Shown here: positions 35,849 to 47,004 of the stretch, piece after piece
Position numbering within the stretch: the first letter of the stretch is position 1
How the letters are laid out: each line of letters starts with the position of its first letter
DNA from: Tremella fuciformis
Taxonomy: Eukaryota; Basidiomycota; Tremellomycetes; Tremellales; Tremellaceae
Reading direction: 5' to 3'
Assembly: GCA_032768795.1 (NCBI GenBank)
Contig: CP136492.1
Coordinates: 1,674,001 to 1,738,000, forward strand
DNA length: 64,000 nt
Notes under the pieces: generated by a model
Database searches by the model: none
Told to the model about the DNA's origin: nothing
The model's input: only the letters and a program-made list of their open reading frames with translations
Program-made: the position numbers and the translations under genes

Positions 35849-38800
35849 TCAAGCGGTCATCTCCATCGCCCGCACAGCGTCGCGAACATTCACGCCCGAG
35901 GGGCTCAAGCCCATCCCAGCAGAGAGCCGCTTGGCGCGTGTTGCATCTTCCAGCTCCTCCACCTGGTCCTCACCATCCTCCTTGCGTTTCAGGCTGACAG
36001 CTGAGGTCGAGCGATTATGCTTCGGTCCCCCAGACTGAAAGAAGACCGGCTGTCCCCTGCGAACGATGGATGCTGGATTTTGATGGTCTGATTTGCCGTC
36101 AAAGGTGGTGAGCACGGGCACAGATGCCGATGACGATATTGACCCTAGGGAGGATTTGGGTTGCCTTAGCGGGGGAAAAATCGGAGACGAGTTTTGGAAT
36201 TTGTCTGCAATTGGGGTCGGAGTGGCGGGTGGAGCATCATTTCTGGCGACAGCCTCGGAGAAGAGCTTGCGGCGATCCTTGACCGTTCCGGATGAGACTT
36301 GAGGCGTTTCATCCGAGATGTGCTGGGAGGAAGCAGAGGAAGGGGTTGCTTCAGACGCAAAGGTAGGTAGGGGAGAAGTGGGCGAGATCTTCAGGTCGAC
36401 TTGTGGTGGTGCTTGTTCTACGACAGAACTGCGACGAAGGCTCTCTGAGCTGCCGTTTGTACGTAGACCGGCCGCCCCACTGAAGAGCCGCTGCAGGCTT
36501 GGTTTACTGGGTATCCGAGGCGGGTTCCGCTTGGTCTTCGCTTTCACGCTACCGTCGACCGGCGGCGGAGACTCTGGCCGAGGAGCCGACAAACTCGCGG
36601 ACACCAGAGGCGGCTCAATAGGAGAGTCGCCGAAGTCGACCAAAGAGCTGACAGCATCAAAGGTGGTCGAATCAGGGGCATGCGAGAACAGCTCTTCGCG
36701 GCGGCGCACAAACTCGTCCGCAAGGTTTCCAGGCAGATTGAGGGAAGGCCCAAGCGAGGTTCGCAGGGCATGGAGTGTCATGCGATTCACGTCGGCATGC
36801 CGCGGAATGAGGGCAAGTAAATTGACTAAGGATTAGTCGATGCTCTCTCGGCCTGTCGACCCACCTATGTCCGCAAGCAGACACCAGTGAGCAGGAGGAA
36901 GCCGATGCAACAGGCGATCCAAATCGGCAGGGTCTCTGTCACTTGCGCGGTCGTAACGTTCAAACTGATCGGCGAGCTCATCAGTCAGAAGATGGTGGGG
37001 CACTGGTTGTCAGATGGAGTCAGAAGCAGAGTACCATTTACGCACATTGCCGCAAGTATAGCTTGAACACGCCCGCGACAGCGTGCGGATCCAGATCTCC
37101 CGGATGACAGCTAGTTATATCCAAATCGGCACCTGTCTGTCAGCACATGAGAGGCGGGACCGCGCAAAGACGCGCACCAGCGTCGAATTCTTTGCGCAAC
37201 CTGGCGATATGACTACTCCGTCCGCTGATTCGGAATATGCCTTCTTCCTTTGGACCCCAGATAGTCACTGGAGAGTGAGTACTCGTGGAGCAGCCCGAAC
37301 ATCCGGAAACTTACAGTAATCCACGGTCCGCACGATGATGGCTGGTAAATATTGTTGACGCAGACGATCAAGCTCAGCAAGTTCGCCATCCTCCATGTCC
37401 GCAGCAAGCTCCACTCCCCACATCTTGCCGGTCTCAATGAGCGGTTGACCAAAGACGCGCCCAGATTCACTGCCAGCTGCCCGCTTCACAACACCATCGT
37501 CCCAGACAGGCTCGTCTCTGAGCTCCTCTTCTGCAAGCGGAGCTTTGTCCTTGCTTCTTCGCCCTAATCCTGAAGCCCAGCTCGAGCTGACTTCCAGCGA
37601 GCCCCCTGGCCCGCTGGAACCCCTCCTGCTGGACTGACCCAACTGGCTTAGCGAGCTAATACTGCCAGTCACACCTCGAGTGCGAAGTCCAGCCCAGCCC
37701 TTCTGAACTGCTGACCCTGCATGCCCCAGCATTCTCTGCGGACCACTGGATTCCCTTTGCCGTGGAACGAAGTTCGATGAAGAAGCGGCCGTTGATCGCG
37801 CTGACAGGGCCAAGGAGGCGGACGAAGAGGATCGAATAAAGGAGGAAGACGTCGAGCCAGCAGCCGATGTCCAGGCAGCTATCTTGCCTCGTATATTGCC
37901 GATATTCTCCCTCGATGGATGTGATGGGGGCGGTGGCAAGAAGGCGGGTTGTCCTTGACCTTCCCCAAGCTTGCTGCGCGCAGCAGCGACTTTAGCGTAC
38001 GACGACCGTTTTGGAGGGAGCTCTGGTCGCCGCTCAGGTTGTGCATTGACGACGTCGTCCGTGGCAGGCGATGGATCGTCGACTGCCTCGATGGCCGGAG
38101 CCTTGCCCTTTCGGTCTGGCAATGGCGGTTTGGGGACTTCACCAGAGGACGCGGGAAACGTGGAGCCGTCATTGGATACCGGCGAACGTGATTTTGCCCG
38201 AAGGCCGGCTGCTGCAGTATTGCTTGCTCGCCGTAGCCACGAGGGCTTGGATTTTGTGCTGGATTTCAGATGTTCAAAGGATGATCGCAGAGAATCGGAG
38301 GATGTGCGATCTTCCGACGACATGGTAGGGGAAACTAGCGGTTTCAAGACGTCGGCATACGTGGGGCCTAATGGAGAGGGCCGAAGGGACGCCCGCTTCG
38401 CAATATACAAAGCGGAAACGCCATCAGTCGTAGGGAGGGGTCTAATGCGGTGAGCTTTGGGATCCTCGCAAACGATTAAACGACTCACAGTTTCGACTGG
38501 TCCTCTGGAGGATCGGGCAGGGCTTTCCCCTGACTGCCTGCCAGCTCGCGGCCGAGAGGTACAGGAGCCTCAGCAACATCGTCTTCGTGGGAAGTCATGA
38601 GAGACTCGTGCCCGGGTTGAGGTTTCGGGTCCGATGGCTGCCCGGCAGTGAGGGTTGACGCAGAAGTCTCCATATGAGCTTGACCTCCCGCTTCCTGAGG
38701 ATCTGATTCCACGGGGATCTTTGGGCTCTTCTCCACACGTTCCGACACGCTGTCCAAGGCCATGCCCACTGGGCGTTGGCTCGGACCAGCGGCCTCCTGC

Positions 38801-39120
38801 CTCTGCTTCGCGGCGTAATCAAGGAGATTGATGGACAGTGTCTTCAGTCCTCCCTGAGAGACGACGGGGGTAGTTGGCCCGCTTGGCAGTGCAGAGACTG
38901 GGGGCGTGTTCTCGTCGTGCACCTCGCTGGTGGGCCGAGACCTTCCTTTGTCCTTGCCATCTGTCCGGTCGATTTTTTCCAGCTCCAATAGTCGTGAAGA
39001 GCGCTTCGATCGTCGCTTGTCCTCGTTCTCTGAGATCTCGGATAGAGGCCGTGACGGTCGCTCGCGAGGCTCGTCAAAGGCTGGGGACGGCGAGGAAGGA
39101 AGCGGGGACACCTCGGCCAT
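35849..39120 (-). CDS. RhoGAP-domain protein
   Basis: GTPase-activating protein for Rho-family GTPases, regulating polarity and the actin cytoskeleton. From the ATG at 39120 (MAEVSPLPSS) about 550 residues are Ser/Pro-rich and low complexity. The RhoGAP fold then begins near FGQPLIETGKMWGVEL. It continues after introns with the arginine-finger loop GIFRISGRSSHIARLRKEFD, then DLDPHAVAGVFKLYLRQ, LHRLPPAHWCLLADI and the helix NRMTLHALRTSLGPSL. A disordered C-terminal 280 residues ends at 35849. Introns are at about 38450-38490, 37265-37315, 37128-37190, near 37015-37050, and 36806-36860. The catalytic Arg is present. No other targeting domain (PH, BAR, LIM) was seen. The gene is convergent with the REEP-like gene, 250 bases apart. 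Confidence 0.85.
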
Positions 39121-39889
39121 GTTGATGGTGTGTCGGCTCCTATGACTCGGACCACCGCGTCTCAAGGAGTTTGCGGGGTTTGCAGGAATGCTATCGGCAT
39201 GAGGGGATTGGCGACTTGACAGTGTTATCGACCGCGGAATCGGACGTGTTCCACGGCCTCAGAAGCCTTGTCTTCACTCTATTCTGAGATGACAGCCCGG
39301 CCTGAGGTGGTCGTTCAGTCCGAGGTGAATCGATTCCGGTTTTGCCGATGAGGACGGACACAAACACGAGACGTTTGAGCGAAACGTACACCAGATGATA
39401 TGGGGTGAAAGACAAGAAGATACACAGTGTCCTGGGGGGTCTCGCGGGTCGTGTCTATACAAGGGGGGGACGGGCGCTGGAACCACGCCGATGAGGAAGA
39501 GAAGCCAGACGTAGAGGGTGGGATGGGATAGGATGGATGATTGCTGCTATGCCGTAACTCGGGGGGCGACGACTTCCAAAGGGAGCCGTAATAAACAATT
39601 CAAATGTGGCACTCGATCGCTCGCTCCCAGTGTGGCACTTGACATAAATCGACTGACTGGAGCGATTGCGTGGGGAATGGCAGTAACTGATGTTCGTTCC
39701 GACTGGCGCGGGGAATCATGTACGTCCTCAGCAGCAGGCGTTGGGATGTGATAGCAACGCTTCACAAAGCAGTGTACTTGAAAAGGCTGCCGCGCTCTAT
39801 TCTCCCAGCAACGACCACGATCTGCCCCTGAGGCGCCAGGAGGTCGACCCCCATGTGAGAGGGGAGTCTGACACAGTGTACATCAACAT
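39121..39889. other. Intergenic region between the RhoGAP gene and the paralogue array
   Basis: 769 bases with no supported gene. It contains the RhoGAP promoter (right of 39120) and the 3' region of the first array gene. Short frames here have no family resemblance. Confidence 0.4.
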
Positions 39890-40522
39890 CTAGGCTTTAG
39901 ACGATGTGTTGAAAGGACCTATCAGGATCCGTGGGGTATTATGGGGGAACCACTGCCCCCGGATTGACAGCAGAACTGTGCTCTTCCCGTCAGGATAGTA
40001 TTGCTCCCCCCAAGCCTGTTCACCGACCTGGCAGGTAAATGTCAGAGCGCCGGTATCGGCTCGACTGAAAGTGAATATACCTTCAGCCTGACTTATAGCC
40101 GGTCCAGCAGCTGGATGTCTGTGACTATTAGTATCGTCGGAGGAGCGGAACGTAGCAGTAGTGGCTAGGCGACGAGTATTCGAAATCTGAGAGACCATGT
40201 TATCAGGGTCTTTCGATATCTCAATGTCGAAGTGAGGGAGCTTGATGCGACCCTTTGACCCGGTATCCCCGGTCGTCCATCGGATACTGCTTTGATCCAC
40301 CCGATCGAGAAACGTTTCAGGCGTACAGCCGCCACCGAAATAAGATGCACAAAGTGATATCATTTCCTGGAGCTTCTGTCCGGGTTGCCCTTTTGCTAAG
40401 GCTTCCTGTAGGAACATTTCGTCGATTGCCGCAATTGAGGCGTTAATGAAGTCTGGATGCTCTTCCGCGTATTTTTCCAATCGCTCTTTCTCCTCTATGT
40501 CCGCCTTTGTTGGCCACGGCAT
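39890..40522 (-). CDS. Array paralogue 1, unknown protein family
   Basis: A 210-residue protein in a single exon, start at 40522 (MPWPTKADIEEKE). It shares a two-part pattern with the next four genes. An N-terminal alpha-helical segment (LQEMISLCASYFGGG) is followed by a DQSSIRW block. The C-terminal beta-like module has a hydrophobic strand ending F-T-C-Q, then a Trp six residues on, and PDGK (LTFTCQVGEQAW; EQYYPDGKSTVLL), closing with PRILIGPF. No signal peptide or membrane helix, so it is presumably intracellular. Function unknown; no known domain recognised. Confidence 0.7.
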   Translation of the reverse strand: MPWPTKADIEEKERLEKYAEEHPDFINASIAAIDEMFLQEALAKGQPGQKLQEMISLCASYFGGGCTPETFLDRVDQSSIRWTTGDTGSKGRIKLPHFDIEISKDPDNMVSQISNTRRLATTATFRSSDDTNSHRHPAAGPAISQAEGIFTFSRADTGALTFTCQVGEQAWGEQYYPDGKSTVLLSIRGQWFPHNTPRILIGPFNTSSKA

Positions 40523-40618
40523 GTAGCAGGCGTGTATAGGTGTTATCGATCTAGGTAGAAATGTGCAGTAAGGCAGGATGCCTGTGGCGCGGCGTTGAGT
40601 TTCTCGGGGGTTTGCTTC

Positions 40619-40975
40619 TTATAGACTGCAGCGAGACCCTACTGCATTGGCAAATGCTTTCATAACGCCAATGGAGTGTCCGCCGTGGACGCCATCCCTT
40701 TCATAAGGATAGCAAAGCGGCTGGAATTTGACGGGCAACGCTGGTGTGATTGCAGATCTCACAGCAGCATTGCCAAGAGAATCTTTTGGAATGAAAGAGG
40801 GCCGAATCTTCTGATCCCTCTGCCTGAACAGACTTGTTCTGCGTCTTCGTAATCGTCTCTCCGCTTTTAGGTCAGCTTTGGGGTCAACTACAGGCTCGGG
40901 TGCGACACATGTGAAAACCTGGAGTAAGGCCGATGAGGCAAAAGCATTCCTTGAGACGATCTTCGTGGAAAGCAA
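40619..40975 (-). other. Possible gene fragment within the array
   Basis: An open frame without an ATG near its start. It can be linked by an apparent intron (donor GTAAGC near 40985, acceptor CTCCAG near 40924) to VFTCVAPEPVVDPKADLK, then a basic RRLRRRRTSLFRQR run, and ends FANAVGSRCSL. The F-T-C triplet recalls the family module, but the rest does not align. It could be a decayed copy, an unrelated small gene or noise. Confidence 0.25.
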
Positions 40976-41137
40976 TCCCGCTTACTGGCGTCCTCGGTCC
41001 CGACTGAGCACGAAGCTCTCGGCCTCATTACGGTCGTAAGCTACGTGAGCCTGTATCAAAGGGGCAGGTTGATACAGAGCCTAAATGCAACGTCAGAAGT
41101 GGCGAGGGGACGAGGGTATGCATGCACATCCAGCTTT

Positions 41138-41821
41138 TCAGCTTGGGGGGTCAAGTAGGAATCGCCCAGGTGTTGTTCCATCGCAAGCAAGCCAACTGGG
41201 ATTGAAAGACCCCATCCACTTTCCGTCCGGGTCACGGCTCTCCGACCATCGATAATGGGTCCATGGATCCCTGCTTACTTGGCAGGTAAATCTGACACTG
41301 CCGTTTTGCTCAAATTTCAGCATGAGTACCGTCCCTATTGGCAAGGCATTCATAAGCGATGCCCTATCTGGATTCTGAACCAGCTTGACGGTGTTTTCAC
41401 TGGGATCTGGTACCGGCGATTTCCAAAATGTCGGGGCTGGGTCTCTGGCAGGTGCAGGTGGCCACCCCTCACACACGCTGCGGGCGTAGAATACAGTTCC
41501 GTCTTCGTATCGATGCAGCTGGGTGGTGAAGTAACGAGACTCCGTACGATCGTGATTCGTGCCACCATATTGGTTCGTTTCCCTTGGAGAAAGGCTCCAG
41601 TAGACATCGTGGCCCCGATCTTTCAGCTTGCTGCAGAAGTCTGCCAGACCGGAAGGCGATCCGAAATGATACGTCTTTGCATAATGAAGTGCTCGCTGGA
41701 GATCCCCGAATGTGCCAGTCCCAAAAGACGGAGTCTCTGCCTCGCACGGAGAGACGTTGGTTGGAGGGTTTTCATCTGGTTTGATGGCAAGTACGTCGCG
41801 CTGTGATGAGCTATGGGACAT
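41138..41821 (-). CDS. Array paralogue 2, unknown protein family
   Basis: 227 residues, start at 41821 (MSHSSSQRD). It shows the family layout: helix LQRALHYAKTYHFG, then DVYWSLSP. A longer middle stretch (YFTTQLHRYEDGTVFYARSV) is followed by the C-terminal module LPIGTVLMLKFEQNGSVRF, then T-C-Q, a Trp five residues on and DPDGKW, ending GRFLLDPPS. The LPIGTV lead-in is shared with the first domain of paralogue 3 (LPVGTV). Single exon as read. Function unknown. Confidence 0.7.
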   Translation of the reverse strand: MSHSSSQRDVLAIKPDENPPTNVSPCEAETPSFGTGTFGDLQRALHYAKTYHFGSPSGLADFCSKLKDRGHDVYWSLSPRETNQYGGTNHDRTESRYFTTQLHRYEDGTVFYARSVCEGWPPAPARDPAPTFWKSPVPDPSENTVKLVQNPDRASLMNALPIGTVLMLKFEQNGSVRFTCQVSRDPWTHYRWSESRDPDGKWMGSFNPSWLACDGTTPGRFLLDPPS

Positions 41822-42456
41822 CCCGGAAAAGATTTGAGCGGCAAAGATTGGTTGTTCGTCCACTTGCACCTCTCCAAGCTTCACAACCTGTCTTATATGG
41901 TTGTAATCCAGAGCTGCCTAGCAAGGACAAGGGATCGGCTTTGGCAATGAAGGGCACGCGAAGTCTCACAGATGACCAACGAGGAGTTGCAATCATCATC
42001 TGGAGTATTGGAAAACCGGTTGGAATTGCTCGGCGCGCATTTTTTTGTAATCACGTCTAATCGAGTCTGTTCATCTCCCAAATTCAGACCTTCCCGAACA
42101 TACGAGTAGGGAAACCTTATGACCCACAATCGACTCTCGCAATGGCGCCTGCCGGAACTGGCAGTGCGTCTCGTTCGCAGGTCATAAGGAGCGAGTGGCC
42201 GTGACAACGATCGGGGTCCAATTCCAGAGTCAACACATAAAGTCAGACAAGCTATGCACAGAGGAGTTTGCGCCCTAGGGCACAGACATACCCCAACTAT
42301 AATTCGATATGTATATCAAGGATCCTCCTACTATGTGACACTAGCCGTCGAAACAGAGTTGCGGCAATATCTTCAACAATGATGGTTCGAATCCGTCAGT
42401 CTTGGGAGGTGTGTCGAAGAGGTTATACAAATGTCGGCTCCCCACGAAGCCTGCGA
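41822..42456. other. Spacer in the paralogue array
   Basis: 635 bases between paralogues 2 and 3 with no supported gene. AT content is higher than in the flanking coding sequence. Some sequence right of 41821 also reads openly into paralogue 2 (EVQVDEQPIFAAQIF), so that gene may have a slightly longer 5' end. Confidence 0.4.
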
Positions 42457-43925
42457 TCAGATTTGATGGGACTTCAACACCAAGTGGAATGGGAAAGATT
42501 GTAGCAAACTTTCACCACCACCGCGTGAGTGAGATGACCCGGAAGCCTCGCATGAGAGGAGGTCCGAGACTGGGCCGCCATCGCGGAAAGACTCTCTCCA
42601 AGTGTCGTTGAATCGGCAGCACGTAAAGACCGGCTGATTGTGCTTGTCAAGCGTGAGCTCGAGGCGTGTTCCCGCGTATCGGTTGGCGTTTCGTGCAAGA
42701 GTCTTCTCGTCACTTACTCGAGCTCCGAATCGCTCAGTCATTGGGATATTTGGTGGTACTTCATCCTCCAAGTCAGCGTTGGCCACCAAAGACGACTCTG
42801 ATTGCTCGGAGCAGGTATCCCCTAATGTCAGCTCATCGACAGACGACAGGTCATCTATTTGTCAGTCAGATCAGCTGACGAGCCTACATCAAATGTCTCA
42901 CCGGGAGTGCATGATAGGACTGTTGGACTCGGCATCGGTTGTGATGAATCCGTCGACAGATCAGGCATTATACCTCGAATCGGAGCGGCACTGGTTTCAT
43001 TGTAGGTGGGATTAGGGAAAGAATCATGAGCCTCTCTGAATCGCTCGAGACCATATGTCCTCAATCCAGAAGGCGCAAACTCTCGCAAGATGCGAACAAC
43101 CTTGTCTGTGCCATTCGGGAGAGCTCGCGACTCAATTTCTGTCGTCCAACCGAGCTCTTCCTGTCCCCACCATGTTTGGGTCTTCGACAAAGGGGTGGGT
43201 GAACCCTCCCCTCCTCCAATAAGCTCCTTCCAGCTACCCCGCTTGACTTCGTCACGGATTTGCCCAAAACTACGATGGCATCCAAATCTTGTCATGGCGT
43301 AGTGCAAGGCCGAGTCCAAGTTAGCGTTGACAATTGGCCTGGAAAGGACTTTTGGTGCTTTCTCCCGGTCGGAATGCACAAAGTCCGATAGTTCGAGCTT
43401 AAAGCCCATTGTATTAAGTGTAACGTTGGTATGACCACACAATTCTCGCGTTTCCATCCATTTCCCATTAGCTGTTTGACACGCAAATTTCCACTGGCCG
43501 TACTCGTACCATACCATATACACTGTGCCGACCGGTAATTGCTGCGCGCTCACGTGGGATCCAGAGATGTTTGGTATGCCTTGATGAGTTTCATCTCCAT
43601 GAGGGATCGAGATACGCTCCATGTGCACACCATGAATATCGCCGTCGGCATCGGAAAGCACAGATGCCTTCATCCCTGTCTCTGCTCCATGCCCCATGTA
43701 TACTCGACGCTGGCGAGCTCCACCGAGATAGAACCTGTCGCGGTCGGTGATCGGTGAGGTAAGAACAGCGCTCCAGACCTGGGGTTTGCTTTCGATTGTG
43801 TACGCCATGTGGTCAGCGGTAGCGGGACTCGGAAATTTTGCCAGCGCATACGCTAATGGAGCCTCCAGCTGTTTTTCTGCGGTGCCGAGGAGTGTCTCTT
43901 TTGGAGTCAGTTCATTCCTCGACAT
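42457..43925 (-). CDS. Array paralogue 3, two-domain member
   Basis: About 470 residues, start at 43925 (MSRNELTPKE). It contains the family unit twice. Copy A: LEAPLAYALAKF, then PQVWSAV, then LPVGTVYMVWYEYGQWKF, A-C-Q and KWMETRE. Copy B: LDSALHYAMTRFG, GSWKELIGGG, and after a linker RLELTLDKHNQPVFTCC with NDTWRESFRDGG. The two exons are joined by an intron at about 42855-42905 (donor GTGAGA, branch CTGAC, acceptor AAATAG), which removes the stop ending the first open stretch and keeps copy B in one frame. Largest member of the array; unknown function. Confidence 0.7.
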
Positions 43926-44828
43926 AGCGGTCAGATGGAGATAGACGAGATGTAACTCTCCTCCCGTTTTTTATCTATAGTCCCGAAGACAGCTCTCAAG
44001 ACGAGAGGGAGGGCCTGGACTTTAGACGCAACCGGAAGAGCCCAGACCGTGAGCTTGCACAAAGGGTCATTTGCAATGGCCTATCGACCAATTCAAATAA
44101 GGATGAGGTCCATTGCCCTTTAGTTCCAAAGCCCTCTGCAGGACCTACTTTGCTCGCACGGTTCCCGCTCCTGTGAGAAGACTTTCTTGCCCTTACACCC
44201 ATGCGGCGTCAGGATATTTGCAACTACAATACGGCCTTGGCCGAACGGTCCTCGAATCGCAGAAAGCGCAACAAGCAAGAGTGTGATTTGTATTCGTAAG
44301 GAGCGCATTTATGAGCTGGATACAAGTCTTAAGCGCAAAGTGTGCACAAACTTCTCACTCGATCGTCAGAGCGCAATGATTTCGGAGAATGACGAATCTT
44401 TCCGTCCGTGCGCGTCGGCTGCTTTCTCGATTTACCAGGGACACACTACACTCTCCCCATAGATCTGGGCTGTTACATACTGGTCCACGATGCAATATGG
44501 GCTCCTCAGAGTTCAAGAGACGTCCTTTGGCTGATCTGCTTCCTTCTCAACCTGCTTGAAAGACTCACCTAGCGGGTGATACACAATGCTCTCAGCTCTT
44601 CCGAAAGGGTAGTCCCTGTGACTATACTGACAGGCGCGGCAGAGATGGGGTACTGTGAGTGTGTGTGAGAACATCGACGCCCTTTGGAGGCATAAACTCG
44701 ATACAGAGAAGACGCAGGCAACTCAAATGGCACTGACATCGACCTCCTGCCAATGTCGTTCGCGCTGAAATCGAGCAGTTCGTGAGGAAGTGCTGCACGG
44801 TAGAGCAGAAAAGAAATACATCGATGCC
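43926..44828. other. Spacer in the paralogue array
   Basis: 903 bases with no supported gene. No copy of the family module could be traced on either strand by eye. Short frames around 44000-44460 lack family features. Confidence 0.35.
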
Positions 44829-45545
44829 TTATGCGGGAAGGCTATCCTCTGGTCCGGTCAGGATATGAGGGGACGGGTTCCCCAGAATCGACGTCACAGT
44901 ACTCACTGTGAATACAGAGACTTTGGTCTCCCCTCCTTTTGGACGTCGCTCAACCCATCTCGTATCGTCCGCCTGGCAGATGAATTCGAGTCCCTGGTCT
45001 CCGCGATCCTCATAGGTAAATGTAGTCATATCTCGCAACCCAGCTGTGCCGGCCCCCGAACGAGGTGTCGCCGATCCCAGGTTGCTTGCGGAAGCCGTGT
45101 TAGATGCGGAAGCGGTGTTGGATTTGGACGCGATGCTGGGTGCGGAAGCCGTGTCAGCTGCGGGTTCTGTGCCAGAAGAGCGTGCTGGACCAGAAGCGCA
45201 TTGGTGATAAACGCCTGAGACCTTAGTCACCTTGTCGTCAGGACCCTTATACAGGTCAATCTCCAAGCCGTCAAACTTGACATGTCCTGTCACCGGGCTG
45301 GACTCGGTTACCCACACGATGTCTTTCGGGTCCAAAGACTGATAAAACACATCTGGAGTGCGGGTTGTCCCAAAGTGACTTGCAAAATACAAAAGGGCGG
45401 GCTCGACCGGAGCTACCTCTCTGGGGAAGCTTTCCAGCGCTCGCTTCCGAGAGTGAACAGCTTCTACGAGAAGCTCCTGAGGAATCCCTCCACTCATTGC
45501 GACCTGAAGGCGGCTAATATCGCTATCTCTGAAACCAAAGCTCAT
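44829..45545 (-). CDS. Array paralogue 4, unknown protein family
   Basis: 238 residues, start at 45545 (MSFGFRDSDIS). Closest to paralogue 1: helix VEPALLYFASHFG, then LDPKDIVW, HVKFDGLEIDLYKGPDDKV, and the module GLEFICQADDTRW with GGETKVSVF, ending PHILTGPEDS. Between the halves lies a low-complexity Ala/Ser/Thr/Asn segment with near-repeats of NTASAS (about 45070-45190), apparently from local DNA repeat expansion. No signal peptide. Function unknown. Confidence 0.7.
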   Translation of the reverse strand: MSFGFRDSDISRLQVAMSGGIPQELLVEAVHSRKRALESFPREVAPVEPALLYFASHFGTTRTPDVFYQSLDPKDIVWVTESSPVTGHVKFDGLEIDLYKGPDDKVTKVSGVYHQCASGPARSSGTEPAADTASAPSIASKSNTASASNTASASNLGSATPRSGAGTAGLRDMTTFTYEDRGDQGLEFICQADDTRWVERRPKGGETKVSVFTVSTVTSILGNPSPHILTGPEDSLPA

Positions 45546-46509
45546 TGTGCAGGTCACTCAGTGTGGCGAGTCGGACCGTGCGCGAATTGAAGCTTGTACG
45601 GCGGACAGCGGCAGACGTAGGGCATCACCATATTATGCCTTATATGTATAGATTTTGGGGACGCCGTGGAGCTGCGAGCGGATTTGCCAACGCTGCCACG
45701 ACGAAAAGGAAGCCTTTCCCCCCTTGTCCCATGTAAACAACGGGCGGGCACATCGTGTTCGAATTGGGGGAGGAACGGGTACAAAATTTCCACCATTTGC
45801 ATCGCGGATGACATATGCATGATGAACGGAGCAGCGCGGCACAGCAGAAGTGGTGACCTCCAAGTCCTCGATCATAACTCCCTGCCGGAGAGTTCTCCTC
45901 AATCTCGTTCACACCGTGATGAGCTGGACTGTTTCCGTCCTGTATGTCTTCTTCCTCGATCGGCCAGCAGCATCTGACCGGCTCTTATTATCGAGGACAA
46001 GGCTTTCTTGCGACCTCTGCCTCTGCGCACGGACCATCCCTTCAACCCGAACTACATCTTCCCGGGAGCCTCTTCAAAATAGCTGACCGGTAGCTTCCGC
46101 ATAGTATCGCGGGGTGAAGAAACATAGATCAGCGTGCTGACGGACGCCGAGGGTCGCCGGGTCAATCGCGTTGCCCGTATCTCCTCTGCGATTGCCTTGA
46201 GTACATCGAGGGTCTCGATACACGCAATGACCTACTGTCCGCGTTGTCCTATCCCCCAAATGCATCATTATAGTGTAAGGGCCCCTCATAGCAGCGAAGT
46301 GAGAGGCGCTCCAGGGGAGAGTATACAGAAGGGACGTCTACCAGAGACGTCGATGATACTGTTCAAACGATTGAGAGATATTTGGACCGCAGGCAGTGCC
46401 GTGTGCATACACTAGAAAAGCTGCTGTACGTGTTTCTATTGCCGCATCGATGATATTACAAACGGCGACTCACATGACGTAAAACCGTACTGCTGGCCTG
46501 TTCGGAGGG
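45546..46509. other. Spacer in the paralogue array
   Basis: 964 bases with no supported gene. Two overlapping minus frames at 45633-45912 have no family match and no clear start. Confidence 0.35.
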
Positions 46510-47004
46510 CTAGAGGGGCAGCAGGCGTGCAGCCGATGGTTCAAGTTCCCATATACCTAAACGAGTCGACAACGACACACTCTTGGTGCCGTCTGCTTGC
46601 TTTATCTCAGCCCATGTGGTGGTATCTTGTACGGAACAATAAAGTACCGTCATCCCCTCTCGGTTCGTATGAATGCCGAGCTTCGTACCATCGATCAGGC
46701 CTTCGTCTCCAGCACCGGTGGGGGGGCGATACACGCTGCGATACAAGTATGCGGGTTCGTTGAGCGTGGCACCAAGCTCGGTGACAAAGTTTCCGTGGTT
46801 GATGAGTCCTTTTCGGTCACCGGGTACAGTGTCCTCCCAGTCAATGCTGCTCTGGTCGAGTTTCTGACGCAGTCGCTCTGGGTCGGGACCACTGTCCTTG
46901 ATCAAGCTCGCGAAGTAGGTAATCGCAGGCTCCAATAGGGTCATCGCTTCTTTACGCCTATCGATGTCAGACCTCTCAAGAGTCGGGTGATTCTTGGTGC
47001 TCAT
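46510..47004 (-). CDS. Array paralogue 5, unknown protein family
   Basis: 164 residues, the shortest member, start at 47004 (MSTKNHPTLERSD). Family layout: helix LEPAITYFASLIKD, then KLDQSSIDWED (compare DQSSIRW in paralogue 1). A middle strand region is followed by GMTVLYCSVQDTTTWAEIK with DGTKSVSL, ending SAARLLPL. The conserved Cys and Trp are kept with different spacing. Single exon. Rightmost gene of the array. Confidence 0.65.
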   Translation of the reverse strand: MSTKNHPTLERSDIDRRKEAMTLLEPAITYFASLIKDSGPDPERLRQKLDQSSIDWEDTVPGDRKGLINHGNFVTELGATLNEPAYLYRSVYRPPTGAGDEGLIDGTKLGIHTNREGMTVLYCSVQDTTTWAEIKQADGTKSVSLSTRLGIWELEPSAARLLPL

